Assembly (NCBI RefSeq): GCF_024055635.1
Contig: NZ_JAMXMB010000016.1
Location: forward strand, 1 to 37,310
Length of the DNA: 37,310 bases
Source: Microbacterium yannicii
GTDB lineage: Bacteria; Actinomycetota; Actinomycetes; Actinomycetales; Microbacteriaceae
Direction: 5' to 3'
Made by a program: the position numbers and the translations under genes. This document shows, in pieces, positions 31,083 to 37,310 of the stretch (the first letter of the stretch is position 1; every line of letters starts with the position of its first letter). The notes under the pieces are model-generated. The model did not search any database, had not been told where the DNA came from, and saw only the letters and a program-made list of their open reading frames with translations.

Positions 31083-31553
31083 ATGCCTCGTAAGGGACCC
31101 GCCCCGAAGCGCCCCGTCGTCAACGACCCGGTATACGGCGCACCCATCGTCAGCCAGCTGGTGAACAAGATCCTCGTCGACGGCAAGAAGTCGATCGCCG
31201 AGTCGATCGTCTACACCGCCCTCAAGGGCGTGGAGGCGAAGAACGGCCAGGACGCCGTCGCCACGCTCAAGAAGGCGCTCGACAACGTGCGCCCGACCCT
31301 CGAGGTCAAGAGCCGCCGTGTCGGTGGCTCGACCTACCAGGTGCCGGTCGAGGTCAAGCCTCACCGCGCCAACACGCTGGCGCTGCGCTGGCTCGTGAGC
31401 TACGCGAAGGGTCGTCGTGAGAAGACGATGACCGAGCGTCTGCAGAACGAGATCCTCGACGCGTCGAACGGCCTGGGTGCCGCGGTCAAGCGCCGCGAGG
31501 ACACCCACAAGATGGCCGAGTCGAACCGCGCCTTCGCGCACTACCGCTGGTAA
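31083..31553 (+). CDS. rpsG: 30S ribosomal protein S7
   Basis: This 156-residue protein starts [12 protein letters not shown] and contains family segments [34 protein letters not shown] and [15 protein letters not shown], the full-length bacterial S7 end. S7 nucleates assembly of the 30S head and contacts E-site tRNA. It lies 5 nt after rpsL and 80 nt before fusA. A perfect 14-bp hairpin lies in that second gap, which could set the ratio of S7 to EF-G or be a processing site. Confidence 0.99.
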   Translation: MPRKGPAPKRPVVNDPVYGAPIVSQLVNKILVDGKKSIAESIVYTALKGVEAKNGQDAVATLKKALDNVRPTLEVKSRRVGGSTYQVPVEVKPHRANTLALRWLVSYAKGRREKTMTERLQNEILDASNGLGAAVKRREDTHKMAESNRAFAHYRW

Positions 31554-31562
31554 CAGCCTTCT

Positions 31563-31593
31563 CGCCGCTCCCGTGGAACCCACGGGAGCGGCG
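31563..31593 (+). terminator. hairpin between rpsG and fusA
   Basis: A perfect 14-bp inverted repeat (arm CGCCGCTCCCGTGG) with a 3-nt loop begins 10 nt after the rpsG stop. No T-run follows. It is more likely an attenuator, processing or stabilising element inside the operon than a full terminator, since fusA has no obvious promoter of its own. Confidence 0.6.
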
Positions 31594-31633
31594 GGTCCGC
31601 GACATCCGTCACCACAAGTAAGGACAGACCCCC

Positions 31634-33748
31634 GTGGCACAAGAAGTGCTCACCGACCTCAACAAGGTCCGCAACATCGGCATCATGGCGCACATCGATG
31701 CCGGCAAGACGACGACGACCGAGCGCATCCTGTTCTACACGGGCGTCAACCACAAGATCGGCGAGACGCACGACGGCGCTGCCACCACCGACTGGATGGA
31801 GCAGGAGCAGGAGCGCGGCATCACGATCACGTCCGCCGCCGTGACGTGCTTCTGGGACAAGAACCAGATCAACATCATCGACACCCCCGGTCACGTGGAC
31901 TTCACGGTCGAGGTGGAGCGCTCGCTCCGCGTCCTCGACGGTGCCGTCGCCGTCTTCGACGGCAAGGAGGGCGTCGAGCCCCAGTCCGAGACCGTGTGGC
32001 GTCAGGCCGACAAGTACGACGTGCCCCGCATCTGCTTCGTCAACAAGATGGACAAGCTCGGCGCCGACTTCTACTTCACGGTCGACACCATCGTCAACCG
32101 CCTGAAGGCCAAGCCGCTCGTCATCCAGCTGCCCATCGGCGCCGAGAACGACTTCGTGGGCGTCATCGACCTCGTCGAGATGCGCGCGCTGGTGTGGCCC
32201 GGCGACGCCAAGGGCGACGTGACCATGGGTGCGAAGTACGAGATCCAGGAGATCCCGGCCGAGCTCGCCGACAAGGCGGCCGAGTACCGCGAGAAGCTGC
32301 TCGAGACGGTCGCCGAGTCCGACGAGCACCTGCTCGAGAAGTACTTCGGTGGCGAAGGCCTCACGGTCGCCGAGATCAAGGGCGCGATCCGCAAGCTCAC
32401 CATCGCCTCGGAGCTCTACCCCGTGCTCTGCGGCTCGGCGTTCAAGAACCGCGGCGTGCAGCCCATGCTGGACGCGGTCGTCGACTACCTCCCGTCGCCC
32501 CTCGACGTCCCCGCCATCGAGGCGAAGGACCCGAAGAACGAAGAGATCATCATCGAGCGTCACGCCGACCGTGACGAGCCGTTCGCGGCGCTCGCGTTCA
32601 AGATCGTGACGCACCCGTTCTTCGGTCGCCTCACGTACATCCGCGTGTACTCGGGTCACCTCGACTCCGGCGCCCAGGTCGTCAACGCGACCAAGGGCAA
32701 GAAGGAGCGCATCGGGAAGATCTTCCAGATGCACGCCAACAAGGAGATGCCGGTCGACTCCGTCACCGCCGGTCACATCTACGCCGTCATCGGTCTGAAG
32801 GACACCACCACGGGTGACACGCTGTCCGACAGCACCAACCAGGTCGTCCTCGAGTCGATGACGTTCCCGGAGCCGGTCATCGAGGTCGCGATCGAGCCCA
32901 AGACGAAGGCCGACCAGGAGAAGCTGGGTCTCGCGATCCAGAAGCTCGCCGAGGAGGACCCGACGTTCCGCGTCGAGCAGAACTCCGAGACCGGTCAGAC
33001 CGTCATCAAGGGCATGGGCGAGCTGCACCTCGACATCCTGGTCGACCGCATGAAGCGGGAGTTCAAGGTCGAGGCCAACGTCGGCAAGCCGCAGGTGGCG
33101 TACCGCGAGACGATCCGCAAGGTCGTCGAGCGTCACGACTACACGCACAAGAAGCAGACCGGTGGTTCGGGTCAGTTCGCGAAGATCCAGTTCGCGCTCG
33201 AGCCGCTCGAGGTCACGGCCGACAAGACGTACGAGTTCGAGAACAAGGTCACCGGTGGCCGCATCCCGCGCGAGTACATCGAGCCGACCAACCAGGGCTT
33301 CCAGGACGCGATGGCCGTCGGCGTGCTCGCCGGCTACCCCATGGTGGGCGTGAAGGCGATCCTCACGGACGGCGCGTCGCACGACGTCGACTCGTCCGAG
33401 ATGGCGTTCAAGATCGCCGGCTCGATGGGCTTCAAGGAGGCCGTCCGCAAGGCGAACCCCGTCATCCTCGAGCCGCTCATGGCGGTCGAGGTGCGTACTC
33501 CCGAGGAGTACATGGGCGACGTCATCGGCGACCTGAACTCGCGCCGTGGCCAGATCCAGTCCATGGAGGACGCCCAGGGCGTCAAGGTCGTCCGCGCGCT
33601 GGTCCCGCTGTCCGAGATGTTCGGCTACATCGGCGACCTGCGCTCGAAGACCTCGGGCCGCGCCGTGTACTCGATGGAGTTCGACAGCTACGCCGAGGTT
33701 CCTCGCGCCGTGGCCGACGAGATCATCCAGAAGGTCAAGGGCGAGTAA
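31634..33748 (+). CDS. fusA: elongation factor G
   Basis: This 704-residue translational GTPase starts [17 protein letters not shown]1 is [13 protein letters not shown] (K25), G2 RGITI, G3 DTPGHVDF, G4 NKMDK and G5 around CGSAFKN. Domain IV carries [10 protein letters not shown] and the end is the usual EF-G C-terminus ([17 protein letters not shown]). EF-G drives ribosomal translocation after peptide transfer and helps recycle ribosomes. The GTG at 31634 is preceded by AAGGAC at about 9 nt. It follows rpsG and precedes tuf, the standard str order. A terminator-like hairpin lies just after its stop. Confidence 0.99.
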   Translation: MAQEVLTDLNKVRNIGIMAHIDAGKTTTTERILFYTGVNHKIGETHDGAATTDWMEQEQERGITITSAAVTCFWDKNQINIIDTPGHVDFTVEVERSLRVLDGAVAVFDGKEGVEPQSETVWRQADKYDVPRICFVNKMDKLGADFYFTVDTIVNRLKAKPLVIQLPIGAENDFVGVIDLVEMRALVWPGDAKGDVTMGAKYEIQEIPAELADKAAEYREKLLETVAESDEHLLEKYFGGEGLTVAEIKGAIRKLTIASELYPVLCGSAFKNRGVQPMLDAVVDYLPSPLDVPAIEAKDPKNEEIIIERHADRDEPFAALAFKIVTHPFFGRLTYIRVYSGHLDSGAQVVNATKGKKERIGKIFQMHANKEMPVDSVTAGHIYAVIGLKDTTTGDTLSDSTNQVVLESMTFPEPVIEVAIEPKTKADQEKLGLAIQKLAEEDPTFRVEQNSETGQTVIKGMGELHLDILVDRMKREFKVEANVGKPQVAYRETIRKVVERHDYTHKKQTGGSGQFAKIQFALEPLEVTADKTYEFENKVTGGRIPREYIEPTNQGFQDAMAVGVLAGYPMVGVKAILTDGASHDVDSSEMAFKIAGSMGFKEAVRKANPVILEPLMAVEVRTPEEYMGDVIGDLNSRRGQIQSMEDAQGVKVVRALVPLSEMFGYIGDLRSKTSGRAVYSMEFDSYAEVPRAVADEIIQKVKGE

Positions 33749-33758
33749 GCCCTTTTCT

Positions 33759-33790
33759 CCCGGGATGCCTCGGTGACGAGGCATCCCGGG
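33759..33790 (+). terminator. terminator-like hairpin between fusA and tuf
   Basis: A perfect 14-bp inverted repeat (arm CCCGGGATGCCTCG) with a GTGA loop lies 11 nt after the fusA stop. No T-run follows. It probably ends or reduces str transcription before tuf, which then needs its own promoter. Confidence 0.7.
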
Positions 33791-33821
33791 GGCACAACTT
33801 CACACAGAATCACCAGAACCG

Positions 33822-33839
33822 TCTCCACTAAGGTGGAGA
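33822..33839 (+). promoter_or_regulatory. tuf upstream region with TAAGGT box inside a 7-bp hairpin
   Basis: TAAGGT (33829-33834) fits the TANNNT -10 pattern about 74 nt before tuf. It lies in the loop and arm of TCTCCAC-TAAG-GTGGAGA. No good -35 is visible. A separate tuf promoter is expected after the hairpin at 33759-33790, but this assignment is tentative. Confidence 0.4.
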
Positions 33840-33907
33840 TATCCCCGTAGGCGACCGGCGCACACCAGCGTCCGGAAGTTCTACACGAACGTCCTGAGGA
33901 GGACCCA

Positions 33908-35101
33908 GTGGCTAAGGCCAAGTTCGAGCGCACCAAGCCGCACGTGAACATCGGAACGATCGGTCACGTCGACCACGGCAAGACCACGCTCACCGCAGCG
34001 ATCTCGAAGGTGCTCGCCGACAAGTACCCGTCGGCCACCAACGTGCAGCGCGACTTCGCGTCGATCGACTCCGCTCCCGAGGAGCGCCAGCGCGGCATCA
34101 CGATCAACATCTCGCACGTCGAGTACGAGACCCCCAAGCGTCACTACGCTCACGTCGACGCCCCGGGTCACGCCGACTACATCAAGAACATGATCACCGG
34201 TGCTGCTCAGATGGACGGCGCGATCCTCGTGGTCGCCGCCACCGACGGCCCGATGGCGCAGACGCGCGAGCACGTGCTGCTCGCCAAGCAGGTCGGCGTG
34301 CCGTACCTGCTGGTCGCGCTGAACAAGTCGGACATGGTCGACGACGAGGAGATCCTGGAGCTCGTCGAGCTCGAGGTCCGCGAGCTGCTGTCGTCGCAGG
34401 ACTTCGACGGCGACAACGCTCCGGTCGTGCGCGTCTCGGGCCTGAAGGCTCTCGAGGGCGACGCCGAGTGGACCGAGAAGATCCTCGAGCTCATGGAGGC
34501 GGTCGACGAGTCGATCCCCGACCCGGTGCGCGACAAGGACAAGCCGTTCCTCATGCCGATCGAGGACGTCTTCACCATCACCGGCCGTGGCACGGTCGTC
34601 ACGGGCCGCGCCGAGCGTGGCACGCTGGCCATCAACTCCGAGGTCGAGATCGTGGGTCTGCGCCCGACGCAGAAGACGATCGTCACCGGTATCGAGATGT
34701 TCCACAAGCAGCTCGACGAGGCCTGGGCCGGCGAGAACTGTGGTCTGCTCCTGCGCGGCACCAAGCGTGACGACGTCGAGCGCGGCCAGGTCGTCGTGAA
34801 GCCCGGTTCGGTCACCCCGCACACCAACTTCGAGGGCACGGCGTACATCCTGTCCAAGGAGGAGGGCGGCCGTCACAACCCGTTCTTCACGAACTACCGT
34901 CCGCAGTTCTACTTCCGCACCACCGACGTCACCGGCGTCATCACGCTGCCCGAGGGCACCGAGATGGTCATGCCCGGCGACACCACCGACATGACGGTCG
35001 AGCTGATCCAGCCGATCGCCATGGAGGAGGGCCTCGGCTACGCGATCCGTGAGGGTGGCCGCACCGTCGGCGCCGGCACGGTCACGAAGATCATCAAGTA
35101 A
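33908..35101 (+). CDS. tuf: elongation factor Tu
   Basis: This 397-residue GTPase has G1 [10 protein letters not shown] (K25), the switch I segment [20 protein letters not shown] (G4, with Ser where many species have Cys) and SGLKAL (G5). Domains II and III are complete, with [18 protein letters not shown] and [10 protein letters not shown]-Tu delivers aminoacyl-tRNA to the ribosome. The GTG at 33908 follows GAGGAGG at 5 nt. A tandem pair of hairpins, the second with a UUCG loop, ends the transcript after the stop. No rpsJ follows, so the str and S10 operons are separated here by at least two genes. Confidence 0.99.
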   Translation: MAKAKFERTKPHVNIGTIGHVDHGKTTLTAAISKVLADKYPSATNVQRDFASIDSAPEERQRGITINISHVEYETPKRHYAHVDAPGHADYIKNMITGAAQMDGAILVVAATDGPMAQTREHVLLAKQVGVPYLLVALNKSDMVDDEEILELVELEVRELLSSQDFDGDNAPVVRVSGLKALEGDAEWTEKILELMEAVDESIPDPVRDKDKPFLMPIEDVFTITGRGTVVTGRAERGTLAINSEVEIVGLRPTQKTIVTGIEMFHKQLDEAWAGENCGLLLRGTKRDDVERGQVVVKPGSVTPHTNFEGTAYILSKEEGGRHNPFFTNYRPQFYFRTTDVTGVITLPEGTEMVMPGDTTDMTVELIQPIAMEEGLGYAIREGGRTVGAGTVTKIIK

Positions 35102-35120
35102 CTTCTTTCGAAGTTCCTTC

Positions 35121-35142
35121 GACGGATGCCGCGGCATCCGTC
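35121..35142 (+). terminator. first hairpin after tuf
   Basis: A fully self-complementary 22-nt palindrome (half site GACGGATGCCG) starts 20 nt after the tuf stop and is followed at once by a second hairpin. It contains GGATGCC and GGCATCC back to back. As RNA it would need to open a few central pairs to form a loop. It may serve both as a terminator and as a two-way DNA palindrome. Confidence 0.6.
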
Positions 35143-35149
35143 ACCGACA

Positions 35150-35175
35150 GGGGTCGGGCCTTCGGGCCCGGCCCC
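35150..35175 (+). terminator. tuf terminator with UUCG loop
   Basis: GGGGTCGGGCC and GGCCCGGCCCC pair over 11 bp (one G-T pair) around a TTCG tetraloop, the most stable loop type. It lies 48 nt after the tuf stop and is followed by a mildly T-rich TTCGTCGT. This is the strongest intrinsic terminator in the window. Confidence 0.8.
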
Positions 35176-35192
35176 TTCGTCGTGCCGGGGTG

Positions 35193-35220
35193 TTGCACGG
35201 TGCTTCGCCCCGGCCAGAAT
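35193..35220 (+). promoter_or_regulatory. promoter for the small MT0933-like gene
   Basis: TTGCAC (35193-35198) and CAGAAT (35215-35220) are spaced 16 nt apart. The start codon lies about 41 nt downstream. This is a reasonable but unproven sigma-70-type promoter just after the tuf terminator. Confidence 0.5.
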
Positions 35221-35261
35221 GGGCTCGAAGCGCCTCAGCGGGGGGCCGAGAAGGAGCGGAA

Positions 35262-35477
35262 ATGGGCATCGACGATCTCGTGAACCAGGGCAAGGAGTTC
35301 CTGGAGCAGAACAAGGACAAGATCGACGACGCGATCAAGTCCGAGCAGGCGGAAGGCGTGAGCGACAACGTGCTCGACGCCGCCGCCGACTTCGTGAAGA
35401 AGGTGGCGCCGGACAGCGTCGACCAGCACGTCGACGGCGTTCGCGACAGCATCGACAAGTCCATCGGTCACGAGTAG
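35262..35477 (+). CDS. small helical protein, MT0933/Rv0909 antitoxin-like
   Basis: This 71-residue, highly charged all-helical protein (MGIDDLVNQGKEFLEQNKDK, then VLDAAADFVKKVAPDSVDQH) resembles the MT0933/Rv0909 antitoxin-like family of small actinobacterial proteins. No toxin gene is next to it, so an antitoxin role is not supported here. A stress or nucleoid-related role is equally open. AAGGAGCGGAA precedes the ATG at 35262, and a longer upstream frame runs back into tuf. It has its own likely promoter and is followed by a strong hairpin, so it is monocistronic. Confidence 0.75.
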   Translation: MGIDDLVNQGKEFLEQNKDKIDDAIKSEQAEGVSDNVLDAAADFVKKVAPDSVDQHVDGVRDSIDKSIGHE

Positions 35478-35491
35478 ACGCTCCCACGTCT

Positions 35492-35534
35492 CGACGCCGA
35501 AGCGGCCCGGATATTCCGGGCCGCTTCTGCGTCG
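35492..35534 (+). terminator. terminator of the small MT0933-like gene
   Basis: GAAGCGGCCCGGA (35499-35511) and TCCGGGCCGCTTC (35515-35527) form a perfect 13-bp stem with a TAT loop. Outer CGACGC/GCGTCG arms extend it after small bulges. It lies 15 nt after the stop codon and has no T-run. Confidence 0.75.
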
Positions 35535-35822
35535 GCGCGTCGAGTGGCGCGCTGTCGCGGGAGGGCGATAGCGTTCAGCGAGCGACGGCTCGTCAGCCAG
35601 CAGTGTGGCGAACGGCTGCCGCTCGTGGTCAAAGGCAACCCCCCCTGTCAGTGATCCAAGGCCCTCCTTTCGGGCCTCATCGGTGTGCTCCCCCCGCTCA
35701 TCGAAGGAAGGGGCGGTGCCGCGCGCCGCCGAGCTGCAAGACGGTGCGTCCCCCCGCGCGCCGATGGGACGGCGCGTGCGCGCGCCGCTGAAACACGGCG
35801 CTCTGCGCCGGGAGGAATGGGT
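35535..35822 (+). promoter_or_regulatory. long leader region upstream of the sortase-substrate gene
   Basis: These 288 nt have no convincing gene. A -10-like TAGCGT at 35569-35574 would give a leader of about 240 nt. It contains C-runs (around 35640 and 35690), AGGCCC (35659-35664) pairing with GGGCCT (35672-35677), and GC-rich complementary blocks around 35755-35790. GGGAGGA ends at 35816. I compared it by eye with c-di-GMP, c-di-AMP and cobalamin riboswitch consensus parts and found no match. It may still be a regulatory leader. Confidence 0.4.
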
Positions 35823-37280
35823 GTGCCTGCAGTGCGCATGAAATCTCTGAAAATCGTCGCGGGCGCATTGGTCGCCGCGGCACTCGTCGTGGCTCCGCTG
35901 GTCACCGCCGGCGCCACCGCCGATGGACCGACAGCGCCGCCCACGGCAGCTGTGGCGGACGGCGTACCGCAGCTCGTGAAGTGGGTCCCGAAGTCGAACG
36001 GCGCGGCCTACTGGGAGGATCTCTACTCCGCCCACATGGTCAAGTGCTACAAGGTCGATGGGCCGAACAGCTCGGGCCATGGCTCCGTGAGCACCGACGG
36101 CAAGACGGTGACGCTCAATCGGTTCGATCAGTCCTGGCCGGGCGATCACTGGGAGCTGCTCGTCATCAAGGCGGGCGATCTTTGGAACAGCGTCATCGTC
36201 CACCCCGCGGCGGGCGTCGCCTACGACTCCCCGGTCAACAACGGCGGCCAGCAGGCGCAGGTCTCGCATTGGATCGTCTGCAAGGGGCAGACGCCCGAAG
36301 ACCAGCCGCGTGCTGTGACCCCGACGCTCACCTGGACGCTCCCGTCGTGCGAGGGGGAGGGTGAGCTCTTCCAGACCGCCGGCGTGACGTGGCTGTCGGC
36401 TCCGGGAGCGAACGGGTCGACCATCTGGATGGCGACGCCCGCTCCGGGGAACGTCTTCCCGCAGGGCGTGCCTACGCAGTGGACCGTGCCGGATCTGTCG
36501 AAGCTCACGGAGAACTGCGGTTCCGACGAGCCCGAACAGCAGCCTCGACCCCAGACGAGCGAGTCCAGCAGGACGACGGTCGACTGCACCAGCGCCACGG
36601 CAACGGTCAGGACGACGACGACGACCGCCGAGTTCGTGTGGGACGAGACGGCGGAGACCTGGCAGCCCGGTGAGCCGTCGTCTTCTGAGGTCGAGACCGA
36701 CAGGCCCCTCACGCAGGCCGAGCTCGGCACGTGCCCCCTCGTGCCCGGTGAGATCCAGTCCGTGTGCGTCGGCGACGTGCCGTACCTGGGCTATGCCGTG
36801 TCTCTGCCCGAGGGCCTCGTGGTCGACAGCTCCACCCCCGTCACCATCACCTTCGTGAACCCGGATGGCGAGGACTACGTCGTCGCGAACCAGCCTCTCA
36901 GCGGCAAGCTGCTCTGGCCCGGGGCATCCGACGGCAACCCGAAGATGTGGCCCGGCTGGGACCTCGTCGACGGCGAGTACGTGCAGACCGACGGCAACTT
37001 CGCGTGGACCCGTGCGGGCGTCACGGTCGAGTTCGAGGTGAACCCAACCTACGCGACGGAGGTCGAGTACCCGCAGGCCACCGTACTCTGCGCCAACCCG
37101 CCCGTGGGCAGCGGCGACGAGCCGGCCGGCACCCCGACGTCGACCGACGCGGAGGCGCTGGCAGTGACCGGTGGCGGGGTCAGCCCGATCATCGTCGCGG
37201 CGGGCGGAACGGCACTCCTCGCCGGCGTCGCGGTCGTCGCGATCGCGGCCTACCGTCGCCGTCACGCGCGCGCGGAGTAA
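35823..37280 (+). CDS. secreted cell-wall protein with LAVTG (class E-type) sortase signal
   Basis: This is a 485-residue protein. It has a Sec signal peptide (basic RMKSLK, core IVAGALVAAALVVAPLV, cleavage probably after AGATA), a Trp-rich globular region with paired cysteines (MVKCYK to WIVCKG), and a Thr/Ser-rich middle (TVRTTTTTAEFVWDETAETW). A second domain follows (ITFVNPDGEDYVVANQPLSG). The C-terminus has the sortase signal LAVTGG, a membrane helix and RRRHARAE. LAXTG is the motif of class E sortases in high-GC Gram-positives. The GTG at 35823 is preferred because GGGAGGA ends 6 nt before it. The ATG at 35838 lacks a well-placed site, and an ATG at 35817 abuts it. The sortase is not in the window and the ligand is unknown. 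Confidence 0.85.
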   Translation: MPAVRMKSLKIVAGALVAAALVVAPLVTAGATADGPTAPPTAAVADGVPQLVKWVPKSNGAAYWEDLYSAHMVKCYKVDGPNSSGHGSVSTDGKTVTLNRFDQSWPGDHWELLVIKAGDLWNSVIVHPAAGVAYDSPVNNGGQQAQVSHWIVCKGQTPEDQPRAVTPTLTWTLPSCEGEGELFQTAGVTWLSAPGANGSTIWMATPAPGNVFPQGVPTQWTVPDLSKLTENCGSDEPEQQPRPQTSESSRTTVDCTSATATVRTTTTTAEFVWDETAETWQPGEPSSSEVETDRPLTQAELGTCPLVPGEIQSVCVGDVPYLGYAVSLPEGLVVDSSTPVTITFVNPDGEDYVVANQPLSGKLLWPGASDGNPKMWPGWDLVDGEYVQTDGNFAWTRAGVTVEFEVNPTYATEVEYPQATVLCANPPVGSGDEPAGTPTSTDAEALAVTGGGVSPIIVAAGGTALLAGVAVVAIAAYRRRHARAE

Positions 37281-37310
37281 CGCCGACAGACGGTAAAGAG
37301 GGCGGTCGCG
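37281..37310. other. window end, no feature
   Basis: The last 30 nt follow the surface-protein stop. No gene start, terminator or repeat can be supported in so short a stretch. Confidence 0.5.

Noticed and set aside
35262..35477. A toxin-antitoxin module
   Set aside because: The protein resembles MT0933-type antitoxins, but the flanks hold tuf with its terminator on one side and a long leader on the other. There is no toxin partner.
35610..35690. Riboswitch (c-di-GMP, c-di-AMP or cobalamin)
   Set aside because: The fragment AAAGGCAACC looked suggestive, but the rest of the consensus cores could not be found in order.

Overview
The window is high-GC DNA (about 70% by eye) from an actinobacterium. 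The most likely source is family Microbacteriaceae, genus Microbacterium or a close relative. The support is the EF-Tu, EF-G, S12 and S7 sequences, a LAXTG-type sortase signal, leaderless TANNNT promoters, and a very frequent GGATGCC/GGCATCC heptamer. The genus is inferred, not proven. I saw no tRNA, rRNA, insertion sequence, prophage or CRISPR array.

Region 1 (1-5.9 kb) is mixed envelope genes. A minus-strand operon of three translationally coupled genes (unknown membrane protein, phage-holin-family protein, DUF3618 protein) is followed by two convergent genes for four-cysteine membrane-anchored proteins that look like diverged paralogues. Two plus-strand multi-helix membrane proteins and a small CxxC protein come next. 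Three genes here appear to start leaderless, with a TANNNT box 6-7 nt before the start codon.

Region 2 (6.0-26.2 kb) is a 20-kb plus-strand operon, nearly every gene overlapping the next. In order it encodes: a Ser/Thr kinase with a C-terminal membrane anchor and no sensor domain; a 2055-residue Ig-like/FN3 extracellular protein; a MoxR ATPase; a DUF58 protein; a transglutaminase-like membrane protein that has lost its catalytic Cys and His; a DUF5684-FHA membrane protein; a membrane-anchored disordered protein with tandem phosphothreonine-type motifs; an RDD-FHA membrane protein; and an FHA-containing, three-ATPase EccC/EssC-like motor.

Region 3 (26.2-30.4 kb) is set off by a perfect inverted repeat and has its own promoter. 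It encodes two WXG100-sized proteins, a protein with a type VII-like N-terminal region and a hydrophobic core, a four-helix membrane protein and two small alpha/beta proteins. Regions 2 and 3 together look like a kinase/FHA-controlled type VII-like secretion system. It lacks recognisable EccB, EccD, EccE and MycP, and also EsaA, EssA and EssB. The kinase juxtamembrane segment, the DUF5684-FHA protein and the tandem-motif protein all carry the pattern acidic-T-x-[ILV]-x(1-5)-R. The three FHA domains keep their binding residues, which suggests a phospho-dependent assembly circuit encoded within the locus. No PP2C phosphatase is present.

Region 4 (30.4-35.2 kb) is the str operon (rpsL, rpsG, fusA, tuf) with a strong promoter, a structured leader and several perfect hairpins. 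Region 5 (35.2-37.3 kb) holds a small helical MT0933/Rv0909-like protein and a secreted protein with an LAVTG sortase signal.
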